From positions 1-64,000 of the forward strand of contig NZ_SSNA01000213.1 in NCBI RefSeq assembly GCF_004799445.1: 64,000 nt of DNA. Reading direction: 5' to 3'. Under the pieces are notes generated by a model, which did no database searches, was not told the DNA's origin, and was given only the letters and a program-made list of their open reading frames with translations. The stretch is from Bradyrhizobium sp. (GTDB taxonomy: Bacteria; Pseudomonadota; Alphaproteobacteria; Rhizobiales; Xanthobacteraceae). Position numbers and translations under genes: made by a program. Shown here one piece after another: positions 17,573 to 26,339 of the stretch (its first letter is position 1; each line of letters opens with the position of its first letter).

Positions 17573-18337
17573 ATGTGTGGACGCTTTGTAATCACCTCGC
17601 CGCCGGAGGCCCTGCGGCAGATTTTTGGCTATCTGGAGCAGCCAAACTTCCCGCCACGGTTTAATGTTGCTCCGACTCAACCCATACCTGTGATTGTCAT
17701 CGAAAACGGCCACCGGCATTTTCGCTTGATGCGCTGGGGCCTGCTGCCCGCCTGGGTCAAGGACCCCCGTAAGTTTAGCCTATTGATCAACGCGCGCGCG
17801 GAGACGGTGACGGAGAAGCCCGCCTTCAAGAACGCGATCAAGCGGCGTCGCTGCCTGATCCCGGCGGACGGCTATTATGAGTGGCAGGCTTCCGGACGGC
17901 ACAAACGGCCTTATTTTATCCATCGCCGCGATGGCGCTCCGATCGGGCTGGCGGGGCTCGCCGAGACCTGGATCGGCCCGAACGGGGAGGAACTGGATAC
18001 GGTGGCGATCGTCACGGCGCCCGCCAGCGCCGATCTTGCCGTGCTCCATCACCGCGTGCCCGTGACGATCGCGCCCGACGACTTCGAGCGCTGGCTCGAT
18101 TGCGGCGCGCAGGATGTGGACGCGGTGATGTCGCTGTTGAGGGCACCTGATGAAGGCGAGTTCGTCTGGCATGAGGTTTCCACCAGGGTCAACCGCGTCG
18201 CCAATGACGATGCGCAACTGATCCTGCCGATCACGGCGCAAGAGCGTGAGGCCGAGCAGCCGAAACCGGCGAAGAAAATGAGCCCGCGCAAGCCGGCGCC
18301 GGCCGCACCCGATGACGGGCAGGGGTCGTTGTTTTAG
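17573..18337 (+). CDS. SOS response-associated peptidase-like protein (SRAP/YedK)
   Basis: The product has 254 residues. It starts MCGRFVIT, which places the catalytic Cys2 at the N-terminus after Met removal. NVAPTQP, LMRWGLLPAW, LINARAETV, RCLIPADGYYEWQ and LHHRVPV are the SRAP signatures. Family members form a covalent thiazolidine link to abasic sites in single-stranded DNA and protect them. The C-terminal 30 residues are a Lys/Pro/Ala-rich tail. The stop overlaps the convergent racemase-like gene by 4 bases. No obvious alpha-proteobacterial LexA box was seen upstream. Confidence 0.93.
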   Translation: MCGRFVITSPPEALRQIFGYLEQPNFPPRFNVAPTQPIPVIVIENGHRHFRLMRWGLLPAWVKDPRKFSLLINARAETVTEKPAFKNAIKRRRCLIPADGYYEWQASGRHKRPYFIHRRDGAPIGLAGLAETWIGPNGEELDTVAIVTAPASADLAVLHHRVPVTIAPDDFERWLDCGAQDVDAVMSLLRAPDEGEFVWHEVSTRVNRVANDDAQLILPITAQEREAEQPKPAKKMSPRKPAPAAPDDGQGSLF

Positions 18338-18972
18338 GCTGTTACCGCGAGCAATTGCTTCAGCTTGTTGACGGCGCTGTCCGGCGTGGTGAGGACCGGC
18401 CGGCCCGATGCCTCGGCGACCAGCGCCGCCGCCGGCGCCATGCTGTATTGCGCGAGCGCAATCAGGTCACAGTCGCGCAAATCGCGTGAGGCCTGCGCGA
18501 CCAGGCGATCGTGTTCGGCGCGGTCACCGCGATCCAGCGCCGCAAGTGCTCCGTCCGCCAGTTTCGGCACGATCTGGATGGAACGGGGGAATTCGCTTGG
18601 CATCGACTGCAGTGTCGGCGGGAACGTCGAGAGCAAGCCGATCCTGTGGCCGCGCGCGGCCGCCTGCTCGATCATGGCTTCATTCGGCTTGAGCACCGGC
18701 ATCGGCGCTTGCTCGCGCGCGACGGCCTCGATGCAGGGACCGAAGGCTGAACAGGTGAACAGGATCGCGTCAGCGCCGGTGGAGGCCGCGTAACGTCCGA
18801 GCGTCAGGAATCGATCGGTCATCGCCGAGGTGAGGTGGCCGTCGCGCGCCACGTCGGCCGACAGGCTGTCGTCGAGCAAGTTCATCAATGTCGCGTCCGG
18901 CCAGAGCCGGGCGAACGAGGCCTCGATCGGGACGATCGAATGTTTCAGGGCGTGGATGAGAGCGATGCGCAT
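18334..18972 (-). CDS. Asp/Glu racemase superfamily protein with one catalytic cysteine
   Basis: The product has 212 residues from ATG 18972; a TTG at 18981 would add three. MRIALIHALKHS, NLLDDSLSAD and ADAILFTCSAFGPCIEA fit the aspartate/glutamate racemase fold, with Cys74 at the first catalytic position. The second position, normally a Cys in an LGC-like strand, reads LAQYSMAP. Two-base racemisation is therefore unlikely; a lyase, decarboxylase or isomerase activity is possible. The substrate is unknown. Confidence 0.78.
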   Translation of the reverse strand: MRIALIHALKHSIVPIEASFARLWPDATLMNLLDDSLSADVARDGHLTSAMTDRFLTLGRYAASTGADAILFTCSAFGPCIEAVAREQAPMPVLKPNEAMIEQAAARGHRIGLLSTFPPTLQSMPSEFPRSIQIVPKLADGALAALDRGDRAEHDRLVAQASRDLRDCDLIALAQYSMAPAAALVAEASGRPVLTTPDSAVNKLKQLLAVTA

Positions 18973-19034
18973 CTTGTTCAATCTGGCTGTGGGCTGACGC
19001 GGTCAATCAATCTATACGGCGAACTGCGGCGTGG

Positions 19035-19631
19035 TTAGCCGGTGGGCATCACCGGAAAAATATTCAGTGCCGCGTATTGTAGCAGCATGATGGTCTTGGC
19101 GTCGACTATGCGGCCATCCCGGATCATGGCGAGCGCCTCACCAATCGGCAACTCCAGCACCTCGATCTCCTCGCCCTCGGAGGCGATGCCGCCGCCGCTA
19201 CCGATCCGCATCGCTGGTTCATATTCGGCGACAAAGAAGTGCAATTTCTCGGTCACCGCGCCGGGGCTCATGAAGGCTTCGAAAATCTTGCGGATCTCGC
19301 CAAACCGATAGCCGGTTTCCTCTTCCGCCTCGGCGCGAATTCGCGCTTCCGGCGATTCGTTATCCAACATACCCGCCGCGGCCTCGATCAGGAGGTCGTC
19401 GTAGCCGTTGACGTAAGCCGGGTAGCGAAACTGCCGCACCAGCACCACCGTGCGCTGCTTGAGATTATACGGCAACAGCGTTGCGGCATTGCCGCGGTCG
19501 AAGGTCTCGCGCGTCTGCGTTTGCCACTCGCCATTGGCACGCCGCCATTCGAAAGTGGTGTCCTTCAGCGTGGCGTAATTGTCGGACAGCACGCGGACAT
19601 TCTTGACGCGGATGCGGTCGGAGACGGTCAT
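19035..19631 (-). CDS. nudK: NUDIX hydrolase, NudK-like (GDP-mannose/ADP-sugar pyrophosphatase)
   Basis: The product has 198 residues. TFEWRRANGEWQTQTRETFDRGNAATLLPYN and VRQFRYPAYVNG match NudK/ADP-ribose pyrophosphatases. The Nudix box is AAAGMLDNESPEARIRAEAEEETGY, with a complete set of metal-binding Glu residues. Substrates are nucleoside diphosphate sugars. It starts 5 bases after the end of the FAD oxidase gene upstream, so both are probably transcribed together. Confidence 0.85.
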   Translation of the reverse strand: MTVSDRIRVKNVRVLSDNYATLKDTTFEWRRANGEWQTQTRETFDRGNAATLLPYNLKQRTVVLVRQFRYPAYVNGYDDLLIEAAAGMLDNESPEARIRAEAEEETGYRFGEIRKIFEAFMSPGAVTEKLHFFVAEYEPAMRIGSGGGIASEGEEIEVLELPIGEALAMIRDGRIVDAKTIMLLQYAALNIFPVMPTG

Positions 19632-19635
19632 GAAC

Positions 19636-21063
19636 CTACAGCACCTTGCCGGGGTTCATGATTCCGAGCGGATCGAGCACAGCCTTGATCGCGCGCATCA
19701 GCTCGATGGCGACCTTGTCCTTGACGTCAGGCAGTTCGTCGCGCTTGAGCACGCCGATGCCGTGCTCGGCGGAAATCGATCCGCCCATCCGCAGCACGAT
19801 GTCGAACACCACCGTGTTGACCGCGTGCCACTGGCCGAGGAAATCCGCGGCGTTGGCGCCCAGCGGCTGGCTGACATTGTAGTGGATGTTGCCGTCGCCG
19901 AGATGGCCGAACGGCACCGGCCGCGCGCCGGGAATCAGTTTGACCACGGCCGCATTGGCTTGCTCGATGAAATCGGGCACGGCTGCGACCGGCACGGAAA
20001 TGTCGTGCTTGATCGAGCCGCCTTCCGGCTTCTGCGCCGCGGACATCTCGTCGCGCAGTTTCCAGAACGCCGAGCGCTGGCTCAAATTCGCGGCGATCAC
20101 AGCATCATCGACGATGCCTTGCTCCATTCCTTGCGCCAGGATCGATTCCAGCGCGGCGCGCGCGTCATCGCGCGAGGATGACAGCTCCATCAGCACGTAC
20201 CATCGATGCTTGCTCCCCAGGGGATCGCGGATGTCGATGCCGTGGCGCACGCTGAAATCCACCGCGATGTCGGCGAGCAGCTCAAAGCTGGTGAGACTTC
20301 CCGCGGCCTCGTTCTGTGCGATCGAGAGCAGCTTGAGCGCATCCGCCGGCGATTTGAGGCCGACAAAGGCGGTTTCCACCGCGCGTGGCTTCGGGAACAG
20401 TTTCAGCGTTGCCGCGGTGATGATGCCGAGCGTGCCCTCCGCGCCGATGAAGAGGTTGCGCAGATCATAGCCGGTATTGTCCTTCTTCAGCTTCGACAGG
20501 CCGTTGAGAATGCGCCCGTCCGCCAGCACGACTTCCAGCCCGAGCGCCATCTCGCGCGCCACGCCGTATGCCAATGCAGCGGTGCCGCCGGCATTGGTGG
20601 AGAGGTTGCCGCCGATGGTGCAGCTTCCTTCGGCGCCGAGCGACAGCGGGAACAGCCGGTCCGCCTCGGAGGCCTTTTGCTGCGCGATCTGCAGCACCAC
20701 GCCGGCTTCGCAGGTCATGGTGTTGGATGCGGTGTCGATATCGCGAATCTTGTCGAGCCGCCGCGTCGACACAACGACCTCGCCATGATGCGGGGTCTGG
20801 CCGCCGACCAGGCCGGTGTTGCCACCCTGCGGCACCAGCGCAATTCGATGCTCGGTGGCGAGCTTGCAGATGGCCGAGACTTCGGCCGTCGAACCCGGCC
20901 GCAACACTAATGGAGACCGCCCGTGAAACAGGCCGCGTTCCTCGGTGACGTAGGGTGCGATGTCGGACGCCTCGGTGACCGCGTATTTTTCGCCGACGAT
21001 GGCGCGGAATCGCGCGATCAGTTCCGGTGGAAGCGGGGCTGCGGCGGGCGGAACGATATTCAT
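19636..21063 (-). CDS. FAD-linked oxidase (GlcD/D-lactate dehydrogenase-like)
   Basis: The product has 475 residues. The N-terminal PCMH-type FAD domain includes LVPQGGNTGLVGGQTPHHGEVVVSTRRLD and GAEGSCTIGGNLSTNAGGTAALAYG. The C-terminal cap domain ends with HGIGVLKRDELPD, typical of glycolate oxidase subunit D-like enzymes. It oxidises a D-2-hydroxyacid (D-lactate, D-2-hydroxyglutarate or similar) to the keto acid. No Fe-S subunit (GlcF) or second FAD subunit lies next to it, so it is probably a single-chain dehydrogenase. Confidence 0.9.
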   Translation of the reverse strand: MNIVPPAAAPLPPELIARFRAIVGEKYAVTEASDIAPYVTEERGLFHGRSPLVLRPGSTAEVSAICKLATEHRIALVPQGGNTGLVGGQTPHHGEVVVSTRRLDKIRDIDTASNTMTCEAGVVLQIAQQKASEADRLFPLSLGAEGSCTIGGNLSTNAGGTAALAYGVAREMALGLEVVLADGRILNGLSKLKKDNTGYDLRNLFIGAEGTLGIITAATLKLFPKPRAVETAFVGLKSPADALKLLSIAQNEAAGSLTSFELLADIAVDFSVRHGIDIRDPLGSKHRWYVLMELSSSRDDARAALESILAQGMEQGIVDDAVIAANLSQRSAFWKLRDEMSAAQKPEGGSIKHDISVPVAAVPDFIEQANAAVVKLIPGARPVPFGHLGDGNIHYNVSQPLGANAADFLGQWHAVNTVVFDIVLRMGGSISAEHGIGVLKRDELPDVKDKVAIELMRAIKAVLDPLGIMNPGKVL

Positions 21064-21109
21064 CTCAAGTCTCTCGCGCCCAATTGCTCTGTTGCGCTTG
21101 CCTAATATC

Positions 21110-22099
21110 CTATCGCCCCATCGCGGCGCGGCGCAGCCGGTCGTTGATCGCTTCGCCGAGCCCGTGATGCGGCACCGGCATGACCGCGATGGCTCGCGCG
21201 CCTTTGCTGTCGAGTGCGCGAAGATAACCGAAAAGATGGGTGGCCGCCTCGTTGAGGTCGCCGCGCGCGGACAAATTCATCACCGCAGTCGCCGCGTCAA
21301 CTCCCGGCATTGCATTCGACCCAAACGCCAGCAGCGCTTCTCCGGCCTCGACCGTTTCGGCATTGAGCCGTACCTGCGCGCGCGGCGCATAATGTGACGC
21401 CAGCATGCCCGGCGCCAGGGGCTGGCCGGTGTCCTGATCGGGATCTTGCGGCGGCCGCGCGAGCGGCCGGCCCAGCACGCGCTCGATCTCGCCGCGCGGC
21501 AGCCCGCCCGGCCGCAGCAGGATCGGGGCGTCAAAACAGCCGACAATGGTGGATTCGACCCCGACCGTGACCGCGCCGCCGTCGACGATCAGGTCGATCC
21601 GACCCGCCAGGTCGCTTTGAACGTGCGCCGCAGATGTCGGCGAGACATGTCCCGACAGGTTGGCCGAGGGCGCCACCACAGGACCTCCAAAGGCGCGCAG
21701 GATGGCCCGCGCGACGGGGTGGGCGGGAACCCGGACCGCGATGGTATCGAGCCCGGCGGTGGCGAGATCGGCCACTGCGCAGTCTTCTGTCTTGGGCAGC
21801 ACCAGCGTCAGCGGCCCCGGCCAGAACGCCTCGGCGAGCTTGGTCGCGGTTGGGTCAAAACGGGCAATCCGCTCGCCCGCGGCGGTATCCCCGACATGGG
21901 CGATCAGGGGATTGAACGAGGGCCGGCCCTTGGCCTCGTAAAGCCGTGCAATCGCCGCAGGATTGGTGGCATCGGCGCCGAGGCCATAGACGGTCTCGGT
22001 CGGGAACGCGACCAGGCCGCCTTCCGCAAGGCAGCGCGCCGCCGCGGCCACGGTGGCCTCATTCGCCGGCCAAATCTGCGTTTTCAGGCCCACTTTCAC
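21110..22099 (-). CDS. tsaC: L-threonylcarbamoyladenylate synthase (Sua5/TsaC)
   Basis: The product has 329 residues from GTG 22099; the frame extends further upstream, but only across the antisense of tRNA-Pro. The YrdC domain (about 10-200) has GGLVAFPTETVYGLGADATN, KGRPSFNPLIAHV, FWPGPLTLVL and VVAPSANLSGHVSPT. The C-terminal Sua5 domain includes PGMLASHYAPRA, so this is the long Sua5 form. It makes threonylcarbamoyl-AMP for the t6A37 modification of ANN-decoding tRNAs. An Arg/Pro/Asp linker joins the two domains. Confidence 0.93.
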   Translation of the reverse strand: MKVGLKTQIWPANEATVAAAARCLAEGGLVAFPTETVYGLGADATNPAAIARLYEAKGRPSFNPLIAHVGDTAAGERIARFDPTATKLAEAFWPGPLTLVLPKTEDCAVADLATAGLDTIAVRVPAHPVARAILRAFGGPVVAPSANLSGHVSPTSAAHVQSDLAGRIDLIVDGGAVTVGVESTIVGCFDAPILLRPGGLPRGEIERVLGRPLARPPQDPDQDTGQPLAPGMLASHYAPRAQVRLNAETVEAGEALLAFGSNAMPGVDAATAVMNLSARGDLNEAATHLFGYLRALDSKGARAIAVMPVPHHGLGEAINDRLRRAAMGR

Positions 22100-22167
22100 G
22101 GGGATTGACGTCCTCAATTCGGCTTCTTGCGGTGTGCGAAAGCCAAGGCTATAAGCCGCGTTCTTGT

Positions 22168-22244
22168 CGGAGTGTGGCTCAGCCCGGTAGAGCACTGCGT
22201 TCGGGACGCAGGGGTCGCAGGTTCGAATCCTGCCACTCCGACCA
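22168..22244 (+). tRNA. tRNA-Pro (anticodon CGG)
   Basis: A cloverleaf folds from 22168 to 22244: acceptor stem CGGAGTG pairs with CACTCCG, followed by an encoded CCA. The anticodon stem CTGCG/CGCAG encloses the loop TTCGGGA, giving anticodon CGG (codon CCG). The T arm contains GGTTCGAATCC. It lies antisense to the open frame upstream of tsaC. Confidence 0.97.
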
Positions 22245-22254
22245 AGCAATTTGT

Positions 22255-22272
22255 GGGCGTTTTGCCCCTTTT
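22255..22272 (+). terminator. Possible short terminator after tRNA-Pro
   Basis: GGGC (22255-22258) and GCCC (22264-22267) form a 4-bp stem with a 5-base loop, and the sequence continues CTTTT. The stem is short but lies 11 bases after the tRNA CCA end. The rest of the gap to 22481 shows no gene. Confidence 0.4.
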
Positions 22273-22481
22273 CCCGAGCGCTTTCAAGGTCGACGCCGCG
22301 ACGTGCCGAGAACAGGCTTTGCGGCCATGATTCGTGTTCCGTAGCGATTATCCCGACAATGCCGGGATCGGAACCTGAAATGCCCTCTATCCGGTGACGC
22401 GATAATCCCGGCGATGGGTGCCGCCGATCGGCGTCCGTTGGCGAGACGGAGGGCCGCCGCAGACGACGTCCAGGGCGGACG

Positions 22482-23369
22482 CTATGCCTCCTTCATTCCT
22501 GTAATGGATTTGCTGACCGCACGGGGATCACGGCTTGGCCAGCGCCCGCTTTCGACCTGGGCGAGGAAATCGCCGACGATCCGGTTGTATTCATCCGGCT
22601 CTTCGATGTTGATGGCATGGCCGGCGTTCGGCATGACCGAGAGCGCTGCCGAGGGGATGCTTTCCTTCATCAGGATGCCCGGCAAAAGGCACGGCCAGTC
22701 CTCATCACCGGTGATGATGAGCGTCGGCACGGTGATCCGCTTCATTTCCTCGACCAATGTGTAAAGCGACGGTCGTTCCTTCTGGACGCCCTGCTGGGTA
22801 TTGGCCGATCCGATCGCCGAATGTTCGGCCAGAAGCCGCTTGAATTCGGCGTGGCCACGCGGGTCCTTGTTTTCATACTGAACGCGGGTCGGACCATAGG
22901 CATAGCGTTCGGCAAATGCCGGCATGCCTTCCGCCCGTATCATGCTGGCGATCACATCGGCCTCGGCCCGGAAGGTGTCGCGCCTATCGAGTTCGGCACC
23001 ATAACCGCAGCCGCCGATACACAGCGACAGCGCCCGCTGCGGATGACGCAGGCCGAAATGCAATGTCGCGAATCCGCCCATGGACAGTCCGATAACGTGC
23101 GCCTGCCGCTCGCCGATGTGATCGACCACGGCAAGAATGTCATCGGCGGCGCGGGCCTGAGAGTATGAGGAGACATTCTCCGGCACGTCCGACGGCGGGA
23201 AGCCCCGCGCATTAAAGGCAATGGTGCGATAACGTTTTCCGAAATGGCGCATTTGCAGCTCATAGCTGCGCAAGTCGCCCGCGAATTCGTGCACCAGGAT
23301 CACGGGACGCCCGGCGCCCGTTTCCTCGAAATACAGTCGCACCCCGTCGTCCGTCGTTGCGTAAGGCAT
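22482..23369 (-). CDS. Alpha/beta hydrolase
   Basis: The product has 295 residues. VILVHEFAGDLRSYE forms the oxyanion loop region, the nucleophile elbow is GLSMGG, LIITGDEDWPC carries the acid and NAGHAINIEEP the catalytic His. It resembles the enol-lactonase/carboxylesterase group, and the substrate is not evident. It is the last gene of a minus-strand group with the dihydropyrimidinase and racemase-like genes; the 31-base spacing to dihydropyrimidinase suggests one operon. It may hydrolyse an ester, lactone or half-amide formed in that pathway (inference). Confidence 0.87.
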   Translation of the reverse strand: MPYATTDDGVRLYFEETGAGRPVILVHEFAGDLRSYELQMRHFGKRYRTIAFNARGFPPSDVPENVSSYSQARAADDILAVVDHIGERQAHVIGLSMGGFATLHFGLRHPQRALSLCIGGCGYGAELDRRDTFRAEADVIASMIRAEGMPAFAERYAYGPTRVQYENKDPRGHAEFKRLLAEHSAIGSANTQQGVQKERPSLYTLVEEMKRITVPTLIITGDEDWPCLLPGILMKESIPSAALSVMPNAGHAINIEEPDEYNRIVGDFLAQVESGRWPSRDPRAVSKSITGMKEA

Positions 23370-23400
23370 GTTGGTCTCCTGCGTCCAGGTTCGGCCTGGT

Positions 23401-24819
23401 CTATCGTTGTGAAGCGTCGGGGCGGGCCGCCGGTTTGGCCCGCGGCAGATAAGTGCCGTAGCCTTTCTCGCCTACGAGGACCCCGTCGTCGATCACGACC
23501 CGGCCCCGGACCATGGTCAGGACCGGCCAACCCGTGATATCCAGCCCTTCATACGGTGTGTAATCCGCGCCGTCATGGATCAGGTCGTGGCGGATCGTGA
23601 CTTTTCGCTTTGGATCCCAAAGCACGATGTCGGCGTCCGATCCCACCGCGATCGTTCCCTTGCGCGGGTAGAGGCCGTAGATCTTGGCGTGATTGGTCGC
23701 GGTCAGAGCGACGAAGCGGTTGAGGTCGATACGGCCCTTCACGACTCCTTCAGAGAACAGGATAGGAAGACGCGTTGCCACGCCCGGAATCCCGTTCGGC
23801 ACCCAGCGGAAACTGGTGCGGCCCCTGGGTGCGAGCTTGCCGTGCGGGTCGTCGTAACGGAACGGACAATGGTCGGAAGAGAAGACGGAGAATACATTCT
23901 GCTGCAGGCCCTCCCAACACGCCTGCTGGCTTGCCAGGTCCCGGGGCGGCGGCGAGCATACATATTTGCTGCCTTCCATGTTGAGCCGGTCGAGGTCCTT
24001 CTCCGTGAGAACGAGGTATTGCGGACAGGTCTCGCCCATCACCTTGAGGCCGCGCTGTTGGGCGCGGCGGATTTCCTCCATCGCCCCGCGGTTCGACACA
24101 TGCACGATCATGATCGGTACGTCGATGAGTTCGGAAAGCGAGATGGCGCGATGGGTTGCTTCGCGCTCGACCGGAATCGGGCGCGAGGTCGCATGAAAGC
24201 GCGGCGCGGTATTGCCGGCGCGTTCGAGGCGATCGGTGAGGAAGCGGATCGCATCGAAATTTTCCGCATGCACCATCAGCACCGCGCCGGTCTCGCGCGC
24301 GACCGACATGGTTTCGAGCAGTTCGCGGTCCGATAGCGCCAGACCCTCATAGGTCATGAATACCTTGAGCGACGTGTAGCCGTCCTCGACCAGCGCCGGC
24401 AGTTCCTGCCCGAGCACCTGCTCGGTCGGATCGGTCACGATCAGATGAAAGGCAACATCGACGTGACATTCGCCATCCGCCAGCGCGTGGTAGCGCCGCA
24501 ACGCCTCGCGCAGCGTTTGGCCTTTCTCCTGCAGGCAGAACGGCAGCACCGTGGTGTTACCGCCGAACGCTGCCGAGCGCGTGCCGGTGGCAAAGCCGTC
24601 TGCCATCACGATGCCATCGCCCGAGGGCTGGGCGAAGTGGACGTGGCTGTCGATGCCGCCCGGCAGCACCAACCGATCGGTCGCATCGATGACCGTTTCC
24701 GCAGCGCCGAGATCGTGTCCCAGGGCCGCGATTTTTCCATCGCGGATTCCGATCTCGCACGCAAACGTGTCGGCGGCAGTTGCGATCGTGCCGCCGCGAA
24801 TGATGGTATCGAACGGCAT
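23401..24819 (-). CDS. Dihydropyrimidinase / D-hydantoinase / imidase family
   Basis: The product has 472 residues. Metal ligands are His59 and His61 (GGIDSHVHF), carboxylated Lys152 (TSLKVFMTYEG), and histidines in LMVHAENFDA and MIVHVSNRGAM. The catalytic Asp is in FSSDHCPFR. These mark the D-hydantoinase branch of cyclic amidohydrolases, which open dihydrouracil, hydantoins or cyclic imides. No carbamoylase and no dihydropyrimidine dehydrogenase lies nearby. Classical uracil breakdown is therefore less likely than hydantoin or imide use. The ATG overlaps the upstream stop by one base (TGATG). Confidence 0.9.
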   Translation of the reverse strand: MPFDTIIRGGTIATAADTFACEIGIRDGKIAALGHDLGAAETVIDATDRLVLPGGIDSHVHFAQPSGDGIVMADGFATGTRSAAFGGNTTVLPFCLQEKGQTLREALRRYHALADGECHVDVAFHLIVTDPTEQVLGQELPALVEDGYTSLKVFMTYEGLALSDRELLETMSVARETGAVLMVHAENFDAIRFLTDRLERAGNTAPRFHATSRPIPVEREATHRAISLSELIDVPIMIVHVSNRGAMEEIRRAQQRGLKVMGETCPQYLVLTEKDLDRLNMEGSKYVCSPPPRDLASQQACWEGLQQNVFSVFSSDHCPFRYDDPHGKLAPRGRTSFRWVPNGIPGVATRLPILFSEGVVKGRIDLNRFVALTATNHAKIYGLYPRKGTIAVGSDADIVLWDPKRKVTIRHDLIHDGADYTPYEGLDITGWPVLTMVRGRVVIDDGVLVGEKGYGTYLPRAKPAARPDASQR

Positions 24820-25592
24820 CAGCGGGATTCTCCTTTCACATCGGACCGCGGTCGATGCTCGATCACCGCGGCCAACGGCTCCGCCAGTCCAATGGTCGGC
24901 TTGGGATCCGGACGACGAAACGTCCCGGCAACGGCCTTGCGCGGCTTGAGGACGGCGAGCGTCTCGGCTTGCCGCACGGCGGCGGCGGTAGGATCGACCA
25001 CCGGTACCGGAATTCGATCGCCGACCTTGTCGGCCAGGCCGGCCAACGGCGCACCGGACAAAATGACGACATCGGCATCGTCCTGTTCGACGGCGCGGTT
25101 TGCCAGCGCCACCAGCATGTCTTCCTTTTCGGCCTGGACGTTGGAGATGGATTGGAATGAGCCGTCAAGCGTGCGTATGCCGGCGCAGCGTGCCTCGAGG
25201 CCGTGCATGGCGACGCATTCCTGGTACCAGGGCGCCAACGCACGGGCGAATGTCACGATCGAAAATCGCCGCCCAAGCATGCAAGCGGTCAGCATCGCGG
25301 CTTCGGCAAGGCCGACCACCGGAAAGTCGAACAGCTCGCGCGCACCGAACAGGCCCGGGTCTCCGAACGCGGCGATGATGGCGGCATCAACGTCGGCGTC
25401 GGCTGCAGCCAGCATTTCAAGCGCAATGGCGCCGCCGATCTGCGCTTCGGCCCGCGTGGCGATATAGGGCACACCGCGCCCGGCCGTCGCCACCACCAGT
25501 TCAGTTCCCGGCGAGGCCACTTTTGTCCCGGCGGCGTAGAGCAGGTCCGTCACGGCCGTGGTGGTGTTGGGGTTAAGCAACAGGATTTTCAC
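24819..25592 (-). CDS. Hydantoin-racemase-like protein lacking both catalytic cysteines
   Basis: The product has 257 residues from GTG 25592. MKILLLNPNTTTAVTD and YIATRAEAQIGG are typical of Asp/Glu/hydantoin racemases. The first catalytic site, normally CFGDPG, reads AAFGDPGL (Ala75). The second, normally LGCAGMAG, reads LSGAPLAGL (Gly180). The fold is clearly present but cysteine-based racemisation is not possible. Its place between GntR (4-base overlap) and dihydropyrimidinase (1-base overlap) shows strong co-expression. It could bind a substrate, isomerise by another residue, or act as a lyase. Confidence 0.82.
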   Translation of the reverse strand: MKILLLNPNTTTAVTDLLYAAGTKVASPGTELVVATAGRGVPYIATRAEAQIGGAIALEMLAAADADVDAAIIAAFGDPGLFGARELFDFPVVGLAEAAMLTACMLGRRFSIVTFARALAPWYQECVAMHGLEARCAGIRTLDGSFQSISNVQAEKEDMLVALANRAVEQDDADVVILSGAPLAGLADKVGDRIPVPVVDPTAAAVRQAETLAVLKPRKAVAGTFRRPDPKPTIGLAEPLAAVIEHRPRSDVKGESR

Positions 25593-26320
25593 GGTGCGGC
25601 CTTTCGCGTATCCAACGTATCGGCAACGATGTCACCGGTCCGGCGGACATGGTGTCCAAGCAGGCGTCCCGCCCGGTCGGCGTCGCCAGCCTTGAGCGCT
25701 GCCAGGATCTCCTGATGCTCGCGCACCGATTCATCCCATCGTCCATGAACCGACAGGGCGAAGAAGCGCGCGCGCTCGGCCCGCGGCAGCAACACGTCAT
25801 GGGTGGCCTTCAACACGCCGTTGCGGGCAAAGCCGACGATGGCGCTGTGAATTTGCTGGTTGATCTCGAAATAATCCCGCAGTTCGCCGCGATCGTGGTG
25901 CCACTCGATGCGGTCCTGCAGCGACTCGAGCCGCTCGACATCGGGCGCTACCATTCGTTTGGTAGCAAGTTCCGCCGCGCAGCGTTCGATCCCGCTCATC
26001 GCTTCGAACAGTTCGACAAGTTCGTCGCGGCGGAGCGGTGCGACGATGGCGCTCCGGTTAAGACGAAGTTCGACCAGACCTTCCGATGCCAATTGTTTCA
26101 GAGCCTCGCGCAGCGGGGTTCGCGAGACTCCGAGCGCGTCGGACAGATCGGTCTCAATCAACTGCTGCCCCGGCGCAAGATCGCCGCGGACGATCAACAA
26201 GCGAAGCCGTGTCGCAGCCTGCTCGTGGAGACCGGTTCGCGGCACACGCAGCCGCCGTCGCTGAAGCGCTGTCACGCGGCGCGCCCGCTTGGGTTCGATT
26301 TTGGCCGTCGTCTCGGTCAC
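25589..26320 (-). CDS. GntR family regulator with FCD domain
   Basis: The product has 243 residues from GTG 26320. The winged HTH at about 30-95 contains LIETDLSDALGVSRTPLREALKQLASEGLVEL, followed by an FCD effector domain (about 105-225) of helices with HHDRGELRDYFEINQQIHSAIVGFA. Such regulators usually repress a catabolic operon until a carboxylate binds. The gene overlaps the racemase-like gene by 4 bases, so it is autoregulated within its own operon. A candidate operator is seen near 28,616. Confidence 0.92.
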   Translation of the reverse strand: MTETTAKIEPKRARRVTALQRRRLRVPRTGLHEQAATRLRLLIVRGDLAPGQQLIETDLSDALGVSRTPLREALKQLASEGLVELRLNRSAIVAPLRRDELVELFEAMSGIERCAAELATKRMVAPDVERLESLQDRIEWHHDRGELRDYFEINQQIHSAIVGFARNGVLKATHDVLLPRAERARFFALSVHGRWDESVREHQEILAALKAGDADRAGRLLGHHVRRTGDIVADTLDTRKAAP

Positions 26321-26339
26321 GGTCGATATTTTGTGTGGT

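Noticed and set aside
22100..22249. An N-terminal extension of tsaC with RTCDPCVPNAV-like residues.
   Set aside because: These residues come from reading the antisense of tRNA-Pro; the Sua5 domain begins after 22,099.
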